DNA of 64,000 nt from Dryocosmus kuriphilus (Eukaryota; Arthropoda; Insecta; Hymenoptera; Cynipidae). Below are positions 42,690-53,460 of the stretch, one piece after another. The stretch's first letter is position 1; the number at the start of each line of letters is the position of its first letter. The translations under genes were made by a program, and so were the position numbers. The notes below the pieces were generated by a model. That model was not told the DNA's origin. It saw only the letters and a list, made by a program, of their open reading frames with translations, and ran no database searches. The stretch spans positions 12,994,596 through 13,058,595 of the forward strand of contig CM076192.1 in NCBI GenBank assembly GCA_038277395.1, written 5' to 3'.

Positions 42690-43429
42690 CTGTCAGAATT
42701 TAAGAAATAATTAAAATTTATGTTCCCTTCCATACAGTAAAATTGTAAAATATCACTGACCATGATGACAAAAAAGTACTAGACACAAGAATTACAAACG
42801 TATAAAAGATTAAATGTTATTTGCGCCACCTGGAATAAATTTATGTATAGCTGGATCTGAAATTAAAAAACCAATCTTTTCTGTTAGTAGATAAGTATAT
42901 CTCGTGACTGAACGAAGGATTTAAATAAAAAATTAAAATTTGAATTTTTGGCAGAGTTGTATGCAAAACAGTACAATTTTTGGTACAATTTGCACTACGT
43001 TTAGCTTTGTAAAATAAGTTGCAAAGCGAAAGAAAACCTTCGTTCAATCACTAGTCAATCCTATTCTGAAGTGTGTAAAATTTCAACAAGATCGGTGTAT
43101 TAGTTTTTGAGAAATCGCACCCAGCAACTTCAAAAATAGTGTTTTTAGAAAAAATCGATTAAAGTTCGTAGGAATAAAACGAAGAAAAGTTTTTTAAAAC
43201 TAATGTATCAGGGGAATTAAATTGTCCTTAAAAATTACCATTTTTAAATGTAAAAATTTAAATTAAAAAATTTTAATTTTTAAAAATTAATCTTTTTTTA
43301 ACTTACTTATCAGGGGAATTTCCAAATGTTCTCTCTCCTAGATGTTTATACTACGTTTGACGTTGTAAAATTTGTTGTAATCGAAAAAAAATCTTCGTTC
43401 AGTCACTATTCAATCCAATTTTAAAGTGC

Positions 43430-43912
43430 GCAAAATTTCAATAAGATCGGTCATTCTATCGATCCATTCACATAGCTCTCCAACTTGTGTGCCGCACTGC
43501 ATATTCTCCGTCAAATTCAGAGTAGTTTCCAACACCTTTCGAACCACCTCGCTCTCCTCTCTAAAATGCGAACTGCAGCATTAAGTCAATTCTTCCGTAC
43601 ACATAATGAGGGATATAAAAATATAAATGATGTACAATTAGAAATTGTAAATGATAAAGTTTAGAGAAAGGTACTAATGGCGAAATATTCTTTGCCACTG
43701 CTTGCATGACGAATAGGGAAGCTTCTGTCAAATCGCAAGTGGGTGTCGTTTGATCCCCGGATTCTTCTGCAGTCAGTGTAAGGACTACTTCAGTGACTAC
43801 TACTGCAGTGACTACTTCCGATAACGAATACGATATCCTTGATTAGTTCCGAGACTCGCGTTCTGAAGTCGGCAAATTCTTCTCCATCACTGACGTCCTC
43901 CACAAGACCAAG
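43430..43912 (-). pseudogene. TNPO3: Transportin-3-like fragment, right outer copy (mirror)
   Basis: Mirror of 39,197-39,670. Exon a is 43,912-43,679 on the minus strand (234 nt, the same 7-nt excess as its left partner), with the same internal duplication and the same mutated donor (CC|ATTAGT). The remaining part retains NLTENMQCGT and VGELCEWID. The shared lesions prove that the two outer copies descend from one sequence by inverted duplication. Confidence 0.7.
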
Positions 43913-44146
43913 CTGTCAGAATTTAAGAAATAATTAAAATTTAAGTTCCTTTTCATACAGTAAAATTGTAAAATGTCTCTGACCATGATGACAATAAAGT
44001 ACTAGACACAAAAATTACAAACGTATAAAAGATTAAATGTTATTTGCGCCACCTGGAATAAATTTATGTATAGCTGGATCTGAAATTAAAAAACCAATAT
44101 TTTCTGTTAGTAGATAAGTATATCTCGTGACTGAACGCAGGATTTA

Positions 44147-45131
44147 AATAAAAAATTAAAATTTGAATTTTTGGCAGAGTTGTATGCAAAGCAGTACAAT
44201 TTTTGGTACAATTTGCACTACGTTTAGCTTTGTAAAATAAGTTGCAAAGCGAAAGAAAACCTTCGTTCAATCACTAGTCAATCCTATTCTGAAGTGTGTA
44301 AAATTTGAATAAGATCGGTGTATTAGTTTTTGAGAAATCGTACCCACCAACTTCAAAAATAGTGTTTTTAGAAAGAATCGATTAAAGTTAGTAGGAATAA
44401 AACGAAGAAAAATGTTTTAAAACTAATTTATCAGGGGAATTAAATTTTCCTTAAAAATTACAATTTTTAAATGTAAAAATTTAAATTAGAAAATTTAAAT
44501 TTCTAAAAATTAATTTTTTTTTAACTTACTTATTAGGGGAATTTCCAAAGGCTCTCTCTCCTAGATTTTTACTTCGATCGACTTGAATCTTTGTAAAAAT
44601 ATTCTGTGCACATAAAATAAACAATCTGAAAAAAAAGGAAAATACAAAAAGAAAAAGAAAATTTTGTTTATGATGAAAATTTCAAATACTGCATTTTTAT
44701 TACTGTAAATACTTACCTAGCATTCCCAAATATTTGTCATTCAGTGAAAGCACAAAAATTAATAGACTAATGTTTTTCTGCTAAAAACCAAAACTGTCAA
44801 CAATTGCATAACCTCACACCTCACAAGCAAAACACGAAACTTGTCATCAATAAAATCGCTAGGTGGACTCCAACTATCTCACGTAAATTCTTATTTCGCA
44901 TCTCCGAATTTTAATAAACTTTTAATTGTGCTTTATTTATTTTATTTTATTTTTTTTACAATAAACAACTTTAATTACGGAGTTGTATATTTTTGATGGG
45001 CAACTTGACTCACTATGTCACTATCATCTGTTGCACATATGACAATCCATCATGGCGGCAACCAATGAAAAGCTTACAGTTCAAAAATTACTTTTTTCAT
45101 TGGTTGCATTTGCCGCCATTTTTATACATGC
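44147..45131. other. Right-only internal unit and subterminal region of the palindromic element
   Basis: 44,147-44,570 is an additional copy of the unit at 42,905-43,335. 44,571-45,131 is unique in the window. Near its outer end, GGCGGCAACCAATGAAAA and its inverse TTTTTTCATTGGTTGC (45,054-45,118) can pair into a small hairpin. No reading frame of interest. Confidence 0.55.
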
Positions 45132-45167
45132 AACAACCCTATGACCGGCTCTAAATGGTTCTTACGG

Positions 45168-45545
45168 TATATTGGTTTGTCCAACCTTGTCATTCCCACT
45201 ATGTACGATACACCTTACCAGACCCAGTGTATATCGGTCGCTTTTATGTTTCGCCGACTTTATCAGACCCATTATATGAAACTTCCTTGCCAGGCATTTT
45301 TGTATATAATTTATACATTTATCTGATGCTACCAAGCCCGCGACGTTGCCAAACTTCAAACCAATTTCTTTTCCAATTGTATTCGCAAAGATTTGCCAAG
45401 AGCTTGCTAGTCTGATAGGAAATATTTAATTTACAGTATCATACAGTAAATACTAATTGTGAAATAAAACGTTTCTTTACGTATTTTGAATTCAAGAAAA
45501 CCTGCAGATTTCTATTAAAATTTTTTATATCAGGAATAATTTATA
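45168..45545. other. No gene recognised
   Basis: Sequence immediately right of the palindromic element. It does not match the arm sequence that lies to its left, so another insertion or rearrangement border lies between here and the TA-run at 50,703. Confidence 0.4.
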
Positions 45546-46209
45546 CAGTAAAACTTTCATAATTCAAAGTGACAAAGGGCGTGGAATAAATTCAAATTAT
45601 CGAATAATGTAGTCTTCAGGCGAGATGATAATAAATCAAAAAATAATTAAAAAATAAACAACAATAATAAATTACTAATAATAATAAATTAGCAATAAAA
45701 ATAGTGTAAATAAATAATAATAAATTATATTATCTCCAAGTAATGAAAAAGATACGTAGAATATAGGCACGTAAATGTAAAAAAAATTCACACCATTGTT
45801 CAGCGTTACTTTTTTATCCGACATATCTAAGGCGGTAGAGAGTTTTCAGTTCATTGACTTTTTTGCCCCTTAAAATATTTAAAAAAAAATTTATTTGCTT
45901 GTTTACAGAATAATCAGACATTCTCTTGATCTGCTCATTGTTGACAGGATTAGGTTTAAGGTGGCCAATATTTTTAGGCAGGCGATTGATATACCTATAT
46001 ATATATTTTTTTGAATTTCTAATGAAAATTATTGTTCTTCGAATTATGGAAACTATAAACTTCCGTGGAACGTCGAATTTTATTCGAAATAACGAGAATT
46101 ATCAAATATTTTTAACATTGAAAGAGTAAGAATTTAGGCAGGGAGCAAAAAAAGTTTCAATTATCAAAAACTCGAATTATCAGCGACTCGAATTATGAAA
46201 GTTTCACTG
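45546..46209. mobile_element. 664-bp pogo/Tc1-like MITE
   Basis: The ends CAGTAAAACTTTCATAATTC and, reversed, CAGTGAAACTTTCATAATTC are flanked by TA at 45,544-45,545 and 46,210-46,211. CAGTRRAAC termini with TA duplication are typical of pogo/Tigger-type elements. The interior is AT-rich with CGAATTAT-type repeats near both ends and no transposase. Confidence 0.75.
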
Positions 46210-46767
46210 TAATAAATTTTATTAAGTAATAATATACTCAGATTATTCTTGAATAAAATCAAGATGATAATGAAATTATTACATAAAATTAATTCCAACG
46301 GTTAAAATTGGTATCTCTAATGACATTGTTCGTGAAGTGACGAGAATATTAAAACTAAAAACAAATTATTTTTTGCGTAATTTTGAATAACAATCAAGAA
46401 CTTCTTTTAAAATCACATTCTGAAAAAAGCAATCCTATTTAAAAATTACTTAAAAATGCAATATTTTATTAAAATTATGTTTTCAAAAAAAGTTATTCTA
46501 AGATGTCATCCATACATTATGTAAGACTTTTAGAGGAGAGGGAGAAGGGATCAGTTATTAGATGACCCCTGAAACGTAAACTTCAAAACGTCATTTTATA
46601 TATCGAAATATCAAAAGAAAAATCAGAATGAGAAAAATATGCTTTCAACAATCCAATTGTGAGGCTTATTTGAGAGCTTTTTTTCTGGTTTTGAGTCTTT
46701 TATGGGTGATTTGTCACATAAAATGATATTTCAGAGTTTGTGTATTCAAATAATTTTTTTGAAAAGA
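46210..46767. other. No gene recognised
   Basis: AT-rich, no domain or repeat structure seen. Confidence 0.4.
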
Positions 46768-47085
46768 GAATTAATTTTTAAATGATATTAACATGGCTAC
46801 TTCAGACTAGAATAATTATTTTCTACAAATAATTCTTAATAATAACTTTGAAAGAAAAAATGAATCTCTAGCTCTGCTGGGAAACGAACTCAGGTCTTCA
46901 GATTGCCGGTCTGATGCTCTAACCACTAAGCTACAGAGAATCTGAAGGCAATCTGAAGACCTGAGTTCGATTCCCAGCAGAGCTAGAGATTCATTTTTTC
47001 TTTCAAAGTTATTATTAAGAATTATTTGTAGAAAATAATTATTCTAGTCTGAAGTAGCCATGTTAATATCATTTAAAAATTAATT
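46768..47085. mobile_element. tRNA-derived palindrome (inverted SINE dimer)
   Basis: 46,768-46,908 is the near-perfect reverse complement of 46,946-47,085 (about 140 bases per arm), with a 37-base centre. The inner ~45 bases of each arm are the 3' half of a tRNA-like sequence (GACCTGAGTTCGATTCCCAG). The rest is an AT-rich tail (ATGAATCTCTAGCTCTGCTG inward, ATGGCTACTTCAGACTAG outward). Only the minus-strand unit has its tRNA 5' half. Confidence 0.8.
46870..46940 (-). pseudogene. tRNA-like sequence, anticodon position GGC
   Basis: 71 nt on the minus strand folds as a tRNA. Acceptor TTCTCTG/CAGAGCT pairs at 5 of 7. The D arm is GCTTAGTGGTTAGAGC. The anticodon stem TCAGA/TCTGA is perfect with loop CCGGCAA. 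The variable loop is AGAC. The T arm is CTGAG-TTCGTTT-CCCAG with one mismatch. The anticodon by position is GGC (Ala), but base 33 is C instead of the invariant U, and the acceptor is mismatched, so it is a pseudo-tRNA. A-box (TAGCTTAGTGG) and B-box-like elements remain recognisable. Confidence 0.65.
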
Positions 47086-48482
47086 CATTAATTATCTTAC
47101 TCAGACGTATAACATCAAAATCGTTATTAAATTTTGAAAAGAGAATTTTACTGAAACGAAAATTTTGGTTTATATATTTTTATATAATTTTTACCTGAAA
47201 TCATTACGAAATCTTTTTAAAAAATTTTTGAGTATGCAGAAACCTTTTGAAATTGTTTGAAATCTTTAAAATCTGATTTAATTCCTTTGTAAAGTGTTTT
47301 GAATTGAAACCTTGCGAAATCTTTGAAATATTTTAAAATCTGTGAATTTAGTTAAATCTGTTGATATCTTTGAATTACCTTGATATCTTGAAATCTGGTA
47401 TACACTCAAAAGTGGAGTGAACAATTACTCAAAAATGATAGTATTGAAACTGAGGTGACATCGACATTTTCAACTAATAATTTTCATAATTTGCAAGTTG
47501 AGTACTACAATAAATATACCTATACTTTATTATTCTTCGTCACATTTTGAGTATGAATATAGTAAAAGATTATAAGAAATTTTAAAAGATTAAAATTAAT
47601 CTTCGCATTTCAAGAAAATAAATGTTAAACGAGCAAAGAATAAAAATTCAAGATTCTCATAAAAAATTCACGGTGTCTTCCAGGTTTTCAAGGCTAAACA
47701 AATTCAAGAAGAATTCCAAGTTTTCGAGGTTTTCAAGGTCGCTGGACACCCTGATTAATATCATTATATTATCATAAAAAACACTTTTCAATAATTTACT
47801 TTAGCCGTAATGCACAAATTGTGAAAATATAATATTTTAAGCATAATCATAAAAATTTGAAGCGAAGATCCATACAGAATTGAAAAGAACTTATATTAAA
47901 ATATGGTATGTTTTTAAGCAATTTGATATCCGTAAGGGACATTCAGATTTCATCTGGCTAGTTTTTTTTTCTACCCGGAATATGACTAATTTGAAAAAAT
48001 TCTGTTCTCAAAAACTATTTTAAACAAACAAGGTTTTGGATATTTAAACTTTTTAATTATTCAACAGAATTACCATACTCGTCTGAATAATGAATAATTG
48101 AAGGATTTTACAGCATATCCATAATATGTATGTATAAAGAAAAATTTGTTTCAGGAGAGCAAAGAAACGTTCTCAAAATTCCAATTATTTCTTTTTAAAT
48201 GAGAACGTTCGTTCAATAGTACATATAGCTCTTTGAATCTACACAGAAAAAATCATGGTAAAGTTAATGCTTTTCAAAAAAATGGAGCCAAAAGTCGTTC
48301 TCTATCATAACTATCTACATGTCATGAAAATTTTTTTTCAATTTGCACAGTTTCCTCCGATTTTTGTCATTCAGAAAGCAATTTTCTCCGTTATTTTTGC
48401 AATCAAATGCCACACACATACCCGGCATTTCGAAAATAATAATTATTAAGCCAATTAGCCAAATAACACACATTGCCGTCAC
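47086..48482. other. AT-rich region with degenerate TTGAAATCTTT repeats
   Basis: From about 47,170 to 47,400 the sequence is made of imperfect repetitions of GAAATCTTT / TTGAAATC. At 47,670-47,755 a MITE-like fragment has CACGGTGTCTTCCAGG at one side and CGCTGGACACCCTG at the other. No gene recognised. Confidence 0.4.
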
Positions 48483-48579
48483 GCGTTGTCTGGTGTCTCT
48501 TGGCACACTGGCGACTCTGTAGCGGTCAAAAGTGTTAGTCGCCTTCCCCATAGTTTTAACTGTTTTGGTGTTTCCAAGT
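48483..48579 (-). CDS. Candidate internal coding exon, unidentified
   Basis: The minus strand has an acceptor-like TTTTAATATTTCAG followed by an open frame LGNTKTVKTMGKATNTFDRY, RVASVPRDTRQ, then a possible donor CGC|GTGACG. The composition is protein-like, and the frame stays open further (to 48,315) through a hydrophobic stretch (MCVIWLIGLIIII). The phase does not fit a direct join to the candidate exon at 48,801-48,908. No family recognised. Confidence 0.25.
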
Positions 48580-48800
48580 CTGAAATATTAAAATCTTTTA
48601 GGGCCGTATGAGCGCAACCTGAAAATTTTCTTTAATATTTTTTTTGAAACCATCTTACGTTCACACGAAACGCGATATCGAGTTGATTTATGAAGCCTTA
48701 AGGCAGTATTTAGGGAAAATTGACAAATTTCATAGGAAATGTTTCTTTCATAATTTAAATGCCACTGCCCACTTCTCTCACTAGTGATGGAAGTACTCAC

Positions 48801-48908
48801 TTCGATTACTCTGACGTCTTCAGTTGAAAAATCGACAACTTCGTCGTCTCGAGACGAGCCTCCCGAAGTTGCATTTCCATCGTGGGTGTTGGACAAAGTA
48901 TATTTCAT
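48801..48908 (-). CDS. Candidate coding exon, unidentified
   Basis: Minus strand: MKYTLSNTHDGNATSGGSSR, DDEVVDFSTEDVRVIE, ending exactly at a consensus donor GAA|GTGAGT (48,800-48,795). The acidic, serine-rich composition looks like the unstructured N-terminus of a real protein, unlike the lysine- and phenylalanine-rich noise frames around it. The true start is uncertain, as no acceptor AG lies close upstream. Confidence 0.3.
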
Positions 48909-50335
48909 AAGTTAAATAGAAAAAATGCCAAAAAAAGGTTTAAATTTTCATTCTTCGGGAATAATTTCCAAAATTGTACAGGAAAAATTGAAAAAGAAAT
49001 GGAAAAATTGCCAATTTTGAAGGAATCGTATTTTTCTTAATTTAAATGAAAAAAATACTGAACAAAAGAATAAATTTCCATTTTTACAGAATAATTTCCA
49101 AAATTTTATAGAAAAAATTAGATAAGTATCAGGAAAAATTTCCTAAGACTTAGGAAATTTGTGCAATCTCCAAAAATTTTAAATATATTTCCCAGCATTT
49201 CGGAAATTATTTCACAAAATTGACAATTTGTCGAAAATTTACGAAATATTTCCATTTTTTATAGGATATCGCATGTTTCCTAAGGGTTCTGAAAAAATTT
49301 CCTACTACCTAGTAGGCAAAATTAACGAAACTTTTTACATTGCTTCGAACTTCGGACAGTTTGTAATAGTTGAATTTGTTTTTTTTTTTTTTTTTTTTTC
49401 AAAAGGCCTTTTTTTATTTTTCATTCAAAATTTTTTCATTTTTTCACAGACTAATGTGAGAGCTACCTTAAAAATATTAAGTTCTCAATGTATTTTCGGT
49501 ATTTTTCCATTTTTGAGAATTAAAGTTTAAAGAAATTATACAATAAACCAGTTTAATTCCAAATATGTATGTATCAGCATTAAATTAGTTTTTTAAAATG
49601 TTAAATTCTTAAAACTATATGTGTTCTCCGAATACTCAGATATATATGAATAATTTATCCTTGATTTCATTCTAAACTTACGTGATTCTAAACTTTAATA
49701 AAGAAAACGAATTAACTTGAAAAACAGGAATAAAGAGAAAAAGTATCTCTGAGAAATACTTTTCGTATAAAAGTGACTAACAAAGATTATTTTTTTGAAA
49801 ATAAATAATTAAAAAAATTCTCGATATCCACCCAATTAATTTTTTTTAAGAAGACTATTTAGTAAAAAAAAATTATATCTATATACAAATTCAAATGGGG
49901 CGATGTTGAGAAATTGAGTTTTCAGAATATTGTGAAAAAAACAAGCATCAAAGCGTTATTAAGTTTGATCGGGACATAAAACAATTATATGAGCCAGTAA
50001 ATTTTTTATATAAACCTGTATAGTTTCAATTGATTTGGTGAATTTTTAGCCAAATGCCGTGCCAATTTTTCTCCTTTTTGGGTGCGTTACAATTTGTGGC
50101 AGCTTACAACAAATCGACGTGATAAATGTTTTACTTCTGTGAATCTAGCGTGGAATTCCCTATTAAGAATTATAGAGCTTATAGCGTTTTTAAAATTTAT
50201 ACACAATAAAATTATGTCCAGAAACATACTGAAAGAATACGTTATAGTATATAATATTTCCCCTAAAAAGGTTTTAAAGACGAGAAAAATATGTTTCTAA
50301 ATACTAAATTGTGATGCTCCTTAGAGACAGGTATG
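48909..50335. other. AT-rich region without recognisable genes
   Basis: Contains runs of short GGAAAAATT / AATTTCC-type words (48,960-49,260) and a 19-20 base T run near 49,380. No domain recognised. Confidence 0.4.
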
Positions 50336-50700
50336 AATAAGTGGCCCTCTTTTGTAATTGTGAATAAAAGCTGAGGTGCTTAGACCTTTACATTGTTGCC
50401 AGACACCGGGTCTGGTAACTTCGGAGCTACATGCACAAATTCTTCCTTGCTTTATACAAACTCCGTATATCGATAGTTGCTGCGCCTGGACGCATTAGCT
50501 TGAACTAAAAGCGTATATAAATTGACGTTTGACGAACAAAACCAAGCCCAGCTGAAATTTGGTCAGTATGTAGAAGGAGGCATTATATCCCAGAATACAC
50601 AGAAAAACGTTGTCAGACCCGAGGCCGGGTCTGGCAACGTCAATTCGGGCTCGGTAAGGTTGCGCCAACGTAGTTTTCGGGCTCGTATAAGAAGTTTAAC

Positions 50701-50702
<2 letters not shown>
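50336..50702. other. GC-richer segment with CCGGGTCTGG inverted repeats
   Basis: Holds TTGCCAGACACCGGGTCTGG (50,395) and the palindromic GTTGTCAGACCCGAGGCCGG, GTCTGGCAACG (50,609-50,639). It also has CGGGCTCGGTAAGG. The base composition differs sharply from the surroundings. No gene recognised. Confidence 0.4.

Positions 50703-50736
<34 letters not shown>
50703..50736. repeat. (TA)n microsatellite
   Basis: About 17 TA units at the border where the right arm resumes. The arm sequence on the other side of the interruption also ends in a TA run (38,913-38,927). Another TA run lies at about 52,020-52,049. Confidence 0.9.
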
Positions 50737-50740
<4 letters not shown>

Positions 50741-51810
50741 CTTTTAATAAGTTATATTTGAAGTGAGCACGTTTTTGAGAAAGCTCATGCACTAAATTGG
50801 ACAACAGAATTATTTACAGTAAACCAAATTTTAAAAATAGACCCAGGCTAGCCATAATTATGCAATATTTTTTTTCTATTATTCAGTACTATATTTATAG
50901 TTCTTTTAATAGGTTATATTCAAAGTGATTTTTTCAGCGTAATAAGTACTTGTTATATAATTTTTTAAATACTTACTTCATTTCTTTCACCCACACTAAT
51001 TTTGGTTATTACAAAAAATGTAAAAGTCTCATTACAGTTTTAGAGCTTCTAACTGATGGTCTGAGGCTTGTAATTATTGAATACAACACTTTGAGTATTT
51101 TATTTAACTACAGCCTCCTCCCCCTCCTCAATAAATATAAACACGTTTTTGTGAAAGCTTATGCACCAAATTAGACAACATAAATATTTACAGTAAATCA
51201 AGTGTCAAAAATAGACACAGCATAGCACTAAGTATGCAATAGTTTTTTCTATTATTCAATATTATATGCGTCGTTCTTTTAATAAGTGATATTCGAAGTG
51301 ATTTTTTAAGCGTAATAAGTAATTGTCTATGAAATGTAATTTTTAAAATATCTACTTCTTTATTTCTTTCACACCCCCACTAATTTTGATTATTTAAAAA
51401 AATTTAAGTGGCTCATCTCAGTTTTAGAGCTTCTAACTGATGATCTAAGGCTTGTAATCACTGAATACAACATTTTGAGTATTTTATTTAACTACAACTT
51501 CTTCCTCTTTCTCCTCCTCCTCAGTAAATATAAACACATTTTTGAGAAATCTTATGCACCAAATTGGAAAACAGAATTATTTACCGTAAATCAAATCTAA
51601 AAAATAGACCCAGCGTAGCACTAAGTATGCAATAGTTTTTTTTCTACTTCCTAATATTATAAAGTTCTTAAAGTTAAATTCGAAGATATTTTTACATAAC
51701 CATAATAAGCACTTCTTTATGAAATACAATTTTTTAAAATGTATATCTACTTATTACTGTCCTTTACCTACATTTATTTTGGCTATTATAAAATTTTAAG
51801 AGGCTCACCT
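50737..51810 (-). repeat. ~380-bp tandem repeats within the right arm
   Basis: GTTCTTTTAATAAG-type unit starts recur near 50,737, 50,897, 51,271 and 51,663. Each unit contains AATAAATATAAACAC, CACCAAATTAGACAAC, a CTCCTCC-rich tract and GTTTTAGAGCTTCTAACTGA. The left arm has essentially one unit (21,540-21,930), and the inner right arm another (38,540-38,900). So the array expanded only here. Confidence 0.75.
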
Positions 51811-52013
51811 CAGTTTTAGATCAGGATAAACCCATTATTGCTATTTTCTATGAAGAAGAACTTTCAAAAGTCGGAGAGATTTTGATATTTATCTGGTGGA
51901 ATATGTATTAAAAGCGGGAAAATAAAGCGTTTGTAAAATGGTTAGGATTTATTGGTTCTCATAATAGTGGGATAAGTAATTCATATATGTAAAATACCTA
52001 TGTATGTATTACG

Positions 52014-52055
<42 letters not shown>

Positions 52056-52869
52056 GGAAATTAATTTCTAATTAAAACATATTTTTTCCAATTTCTGAAT
52101 ATCCTCTTAATGTTAATGAATGCAAATTATTTACAACTATGTGTATTTCTTTTATCTAAAAAATGTATTCCTTATATTTTTAATTTGAGGAATTTTGTTA
52201 TCACTTCTTTTGATGAATGCTTAATATTAAAAGTAATCATCTCTATAAATGAAATCTGATATTCTACAGAATCCAGGAAAACAAATTTTTCCCAAACGTT
52301 TTCTTTAATTCTTCATAATTTTTTCATATATATATACATACATATTGCAAATTTTTTTCACACAGCGCACTGCACTTTTAAACACAAATCTTCTGCAGTA
52401 GTTCCAAGTATAAAGTCTTTCATTCGTTGAAACTGCTTCACAGTTAACTCATAAAGACGTTGATTGGTGCACAGTGTGAGTTTCTTCAGTACAATTAATG
52501 TAGAGTTTCGAATTAAAATGGGTAGTATGAGTCCTTTAATCCAGCTTGCTCAACTGACAACAAATTATTACCGTACCAGAAACCGAAGTACAGATTATAA
52601 TGTTTAGATTGATTAATTGTTTCACCCACTGCATCATATAGTATATTATAGTTTAGTATAGTATATTGTAGTCGTCTGGATTATTTATAACTTCAAGCTT
52701 ATCCTACTAGAGTTGCACTCGACTCCGCGTCGACAAATTACGTCACTCTTACGTTACCATACGTTGATATGTGAATTAAGTAGTTATCTCTTCAAAACCA
52801 AAAGATTCTGAGTAGCATATTTCTTATCAGTTCACCCTTTTATTTTTCCGTCAAGCGAATTATTTAAAC

Positions 52870-53460
52870 TCTCTAAAACTACATTAAGCTATTTTAGAGA
52901 TATAATGTAATATTCTTCAAAGAATTTGTTAAAACGTAAGTTTTACGTTAATCTGTCTTTTATTTTATCAACAAATAAATTGTTTATATATTCCATAAGT
53001 ATATGTCACTCGTCTCCAGTTATCTCTTTGCTTTTTCATTAACCAACTCCTTAGCGGTTCTTCCTTTGATATTTGCCGACAGGAAGCTGACGCCATATTT
53101 TTCACAGAAGTGGGCAAAAACATAAGGCTAACATTGGTTGGTCATTGAATTGATCAACAAATGGATTTTTTACACATTACAGCTACAGGTATGCGTCACT
53201 CGTCTGATGTAATCTCTTTATTAAAAGTTTAAATACAAAATTCCTTATCAGTTGATCCTTTTGTTCTTCACCGACAGGAAGCTAACGTCATATTTTTTCA
53301 AAGAATTGAGCAAAAAGCGTAAGTCTAACGTTGGATGGTCTTAACATTTAGCAATAATGAATTGTTTAAACATTCCATTACTATGCGTGACTCTTCTGAC
53401 GTCATTTCTTTGTTATTTTCAATAACAAGTTCCTTAGCGGTTCGTCCTTTGATATTTGTC
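52870..53460 (-). repeat. ~185-bp tandem repeats, partner of the array at 19,905
   Basis: Units with AACGTTGG(T/A)TGGTC, TATGCGT.ACTC, GACGTCATTTC and CCTTAGCGGTTCTTCCTTTG. One exact TGACGTCA remains at 53,397-53,404; the others are degenerate (TGACGCCA, TGATGTAA, TAACGTCA). Confidence 0.7.

Larger units (their letters stand above)
38928..45167. mobile_element. 6.24-kb giant palindromic element carrying host gene fragments
   Basis: The termini 38,928-38,963 and 45,132-45,167 are perfect 36-bp inverted repeats starting CCGTAAGAACCATTTAGAGC. They are flanked by TATA on both sides (TA or TATA duplication; the target was a TA-rich run). Inside, 38,964-41,418 is the near-perfect reverse complement of 41,716-44,146, leaving a ~300-base loop. 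On the right a further internal unit (44,147-44,570) and a unique 560-bp subterminal region (44,571-45,131) have no left counterpart, so the left end appears to have lost about 1 kb. No transposase gene was found. Each arm carries two copies of a transportin-3-like gene fragment. Confidence 0.85.

Noticed and set aside
46870..46940. Functional tRNA-Ala(GGC)
   Set aside because: Acceptor stem has two mismatches, the T stem one, position 33 is C, and GGC anticodons are normally not used for Ala in eukaryotes; it is part of a repeated palindrome.
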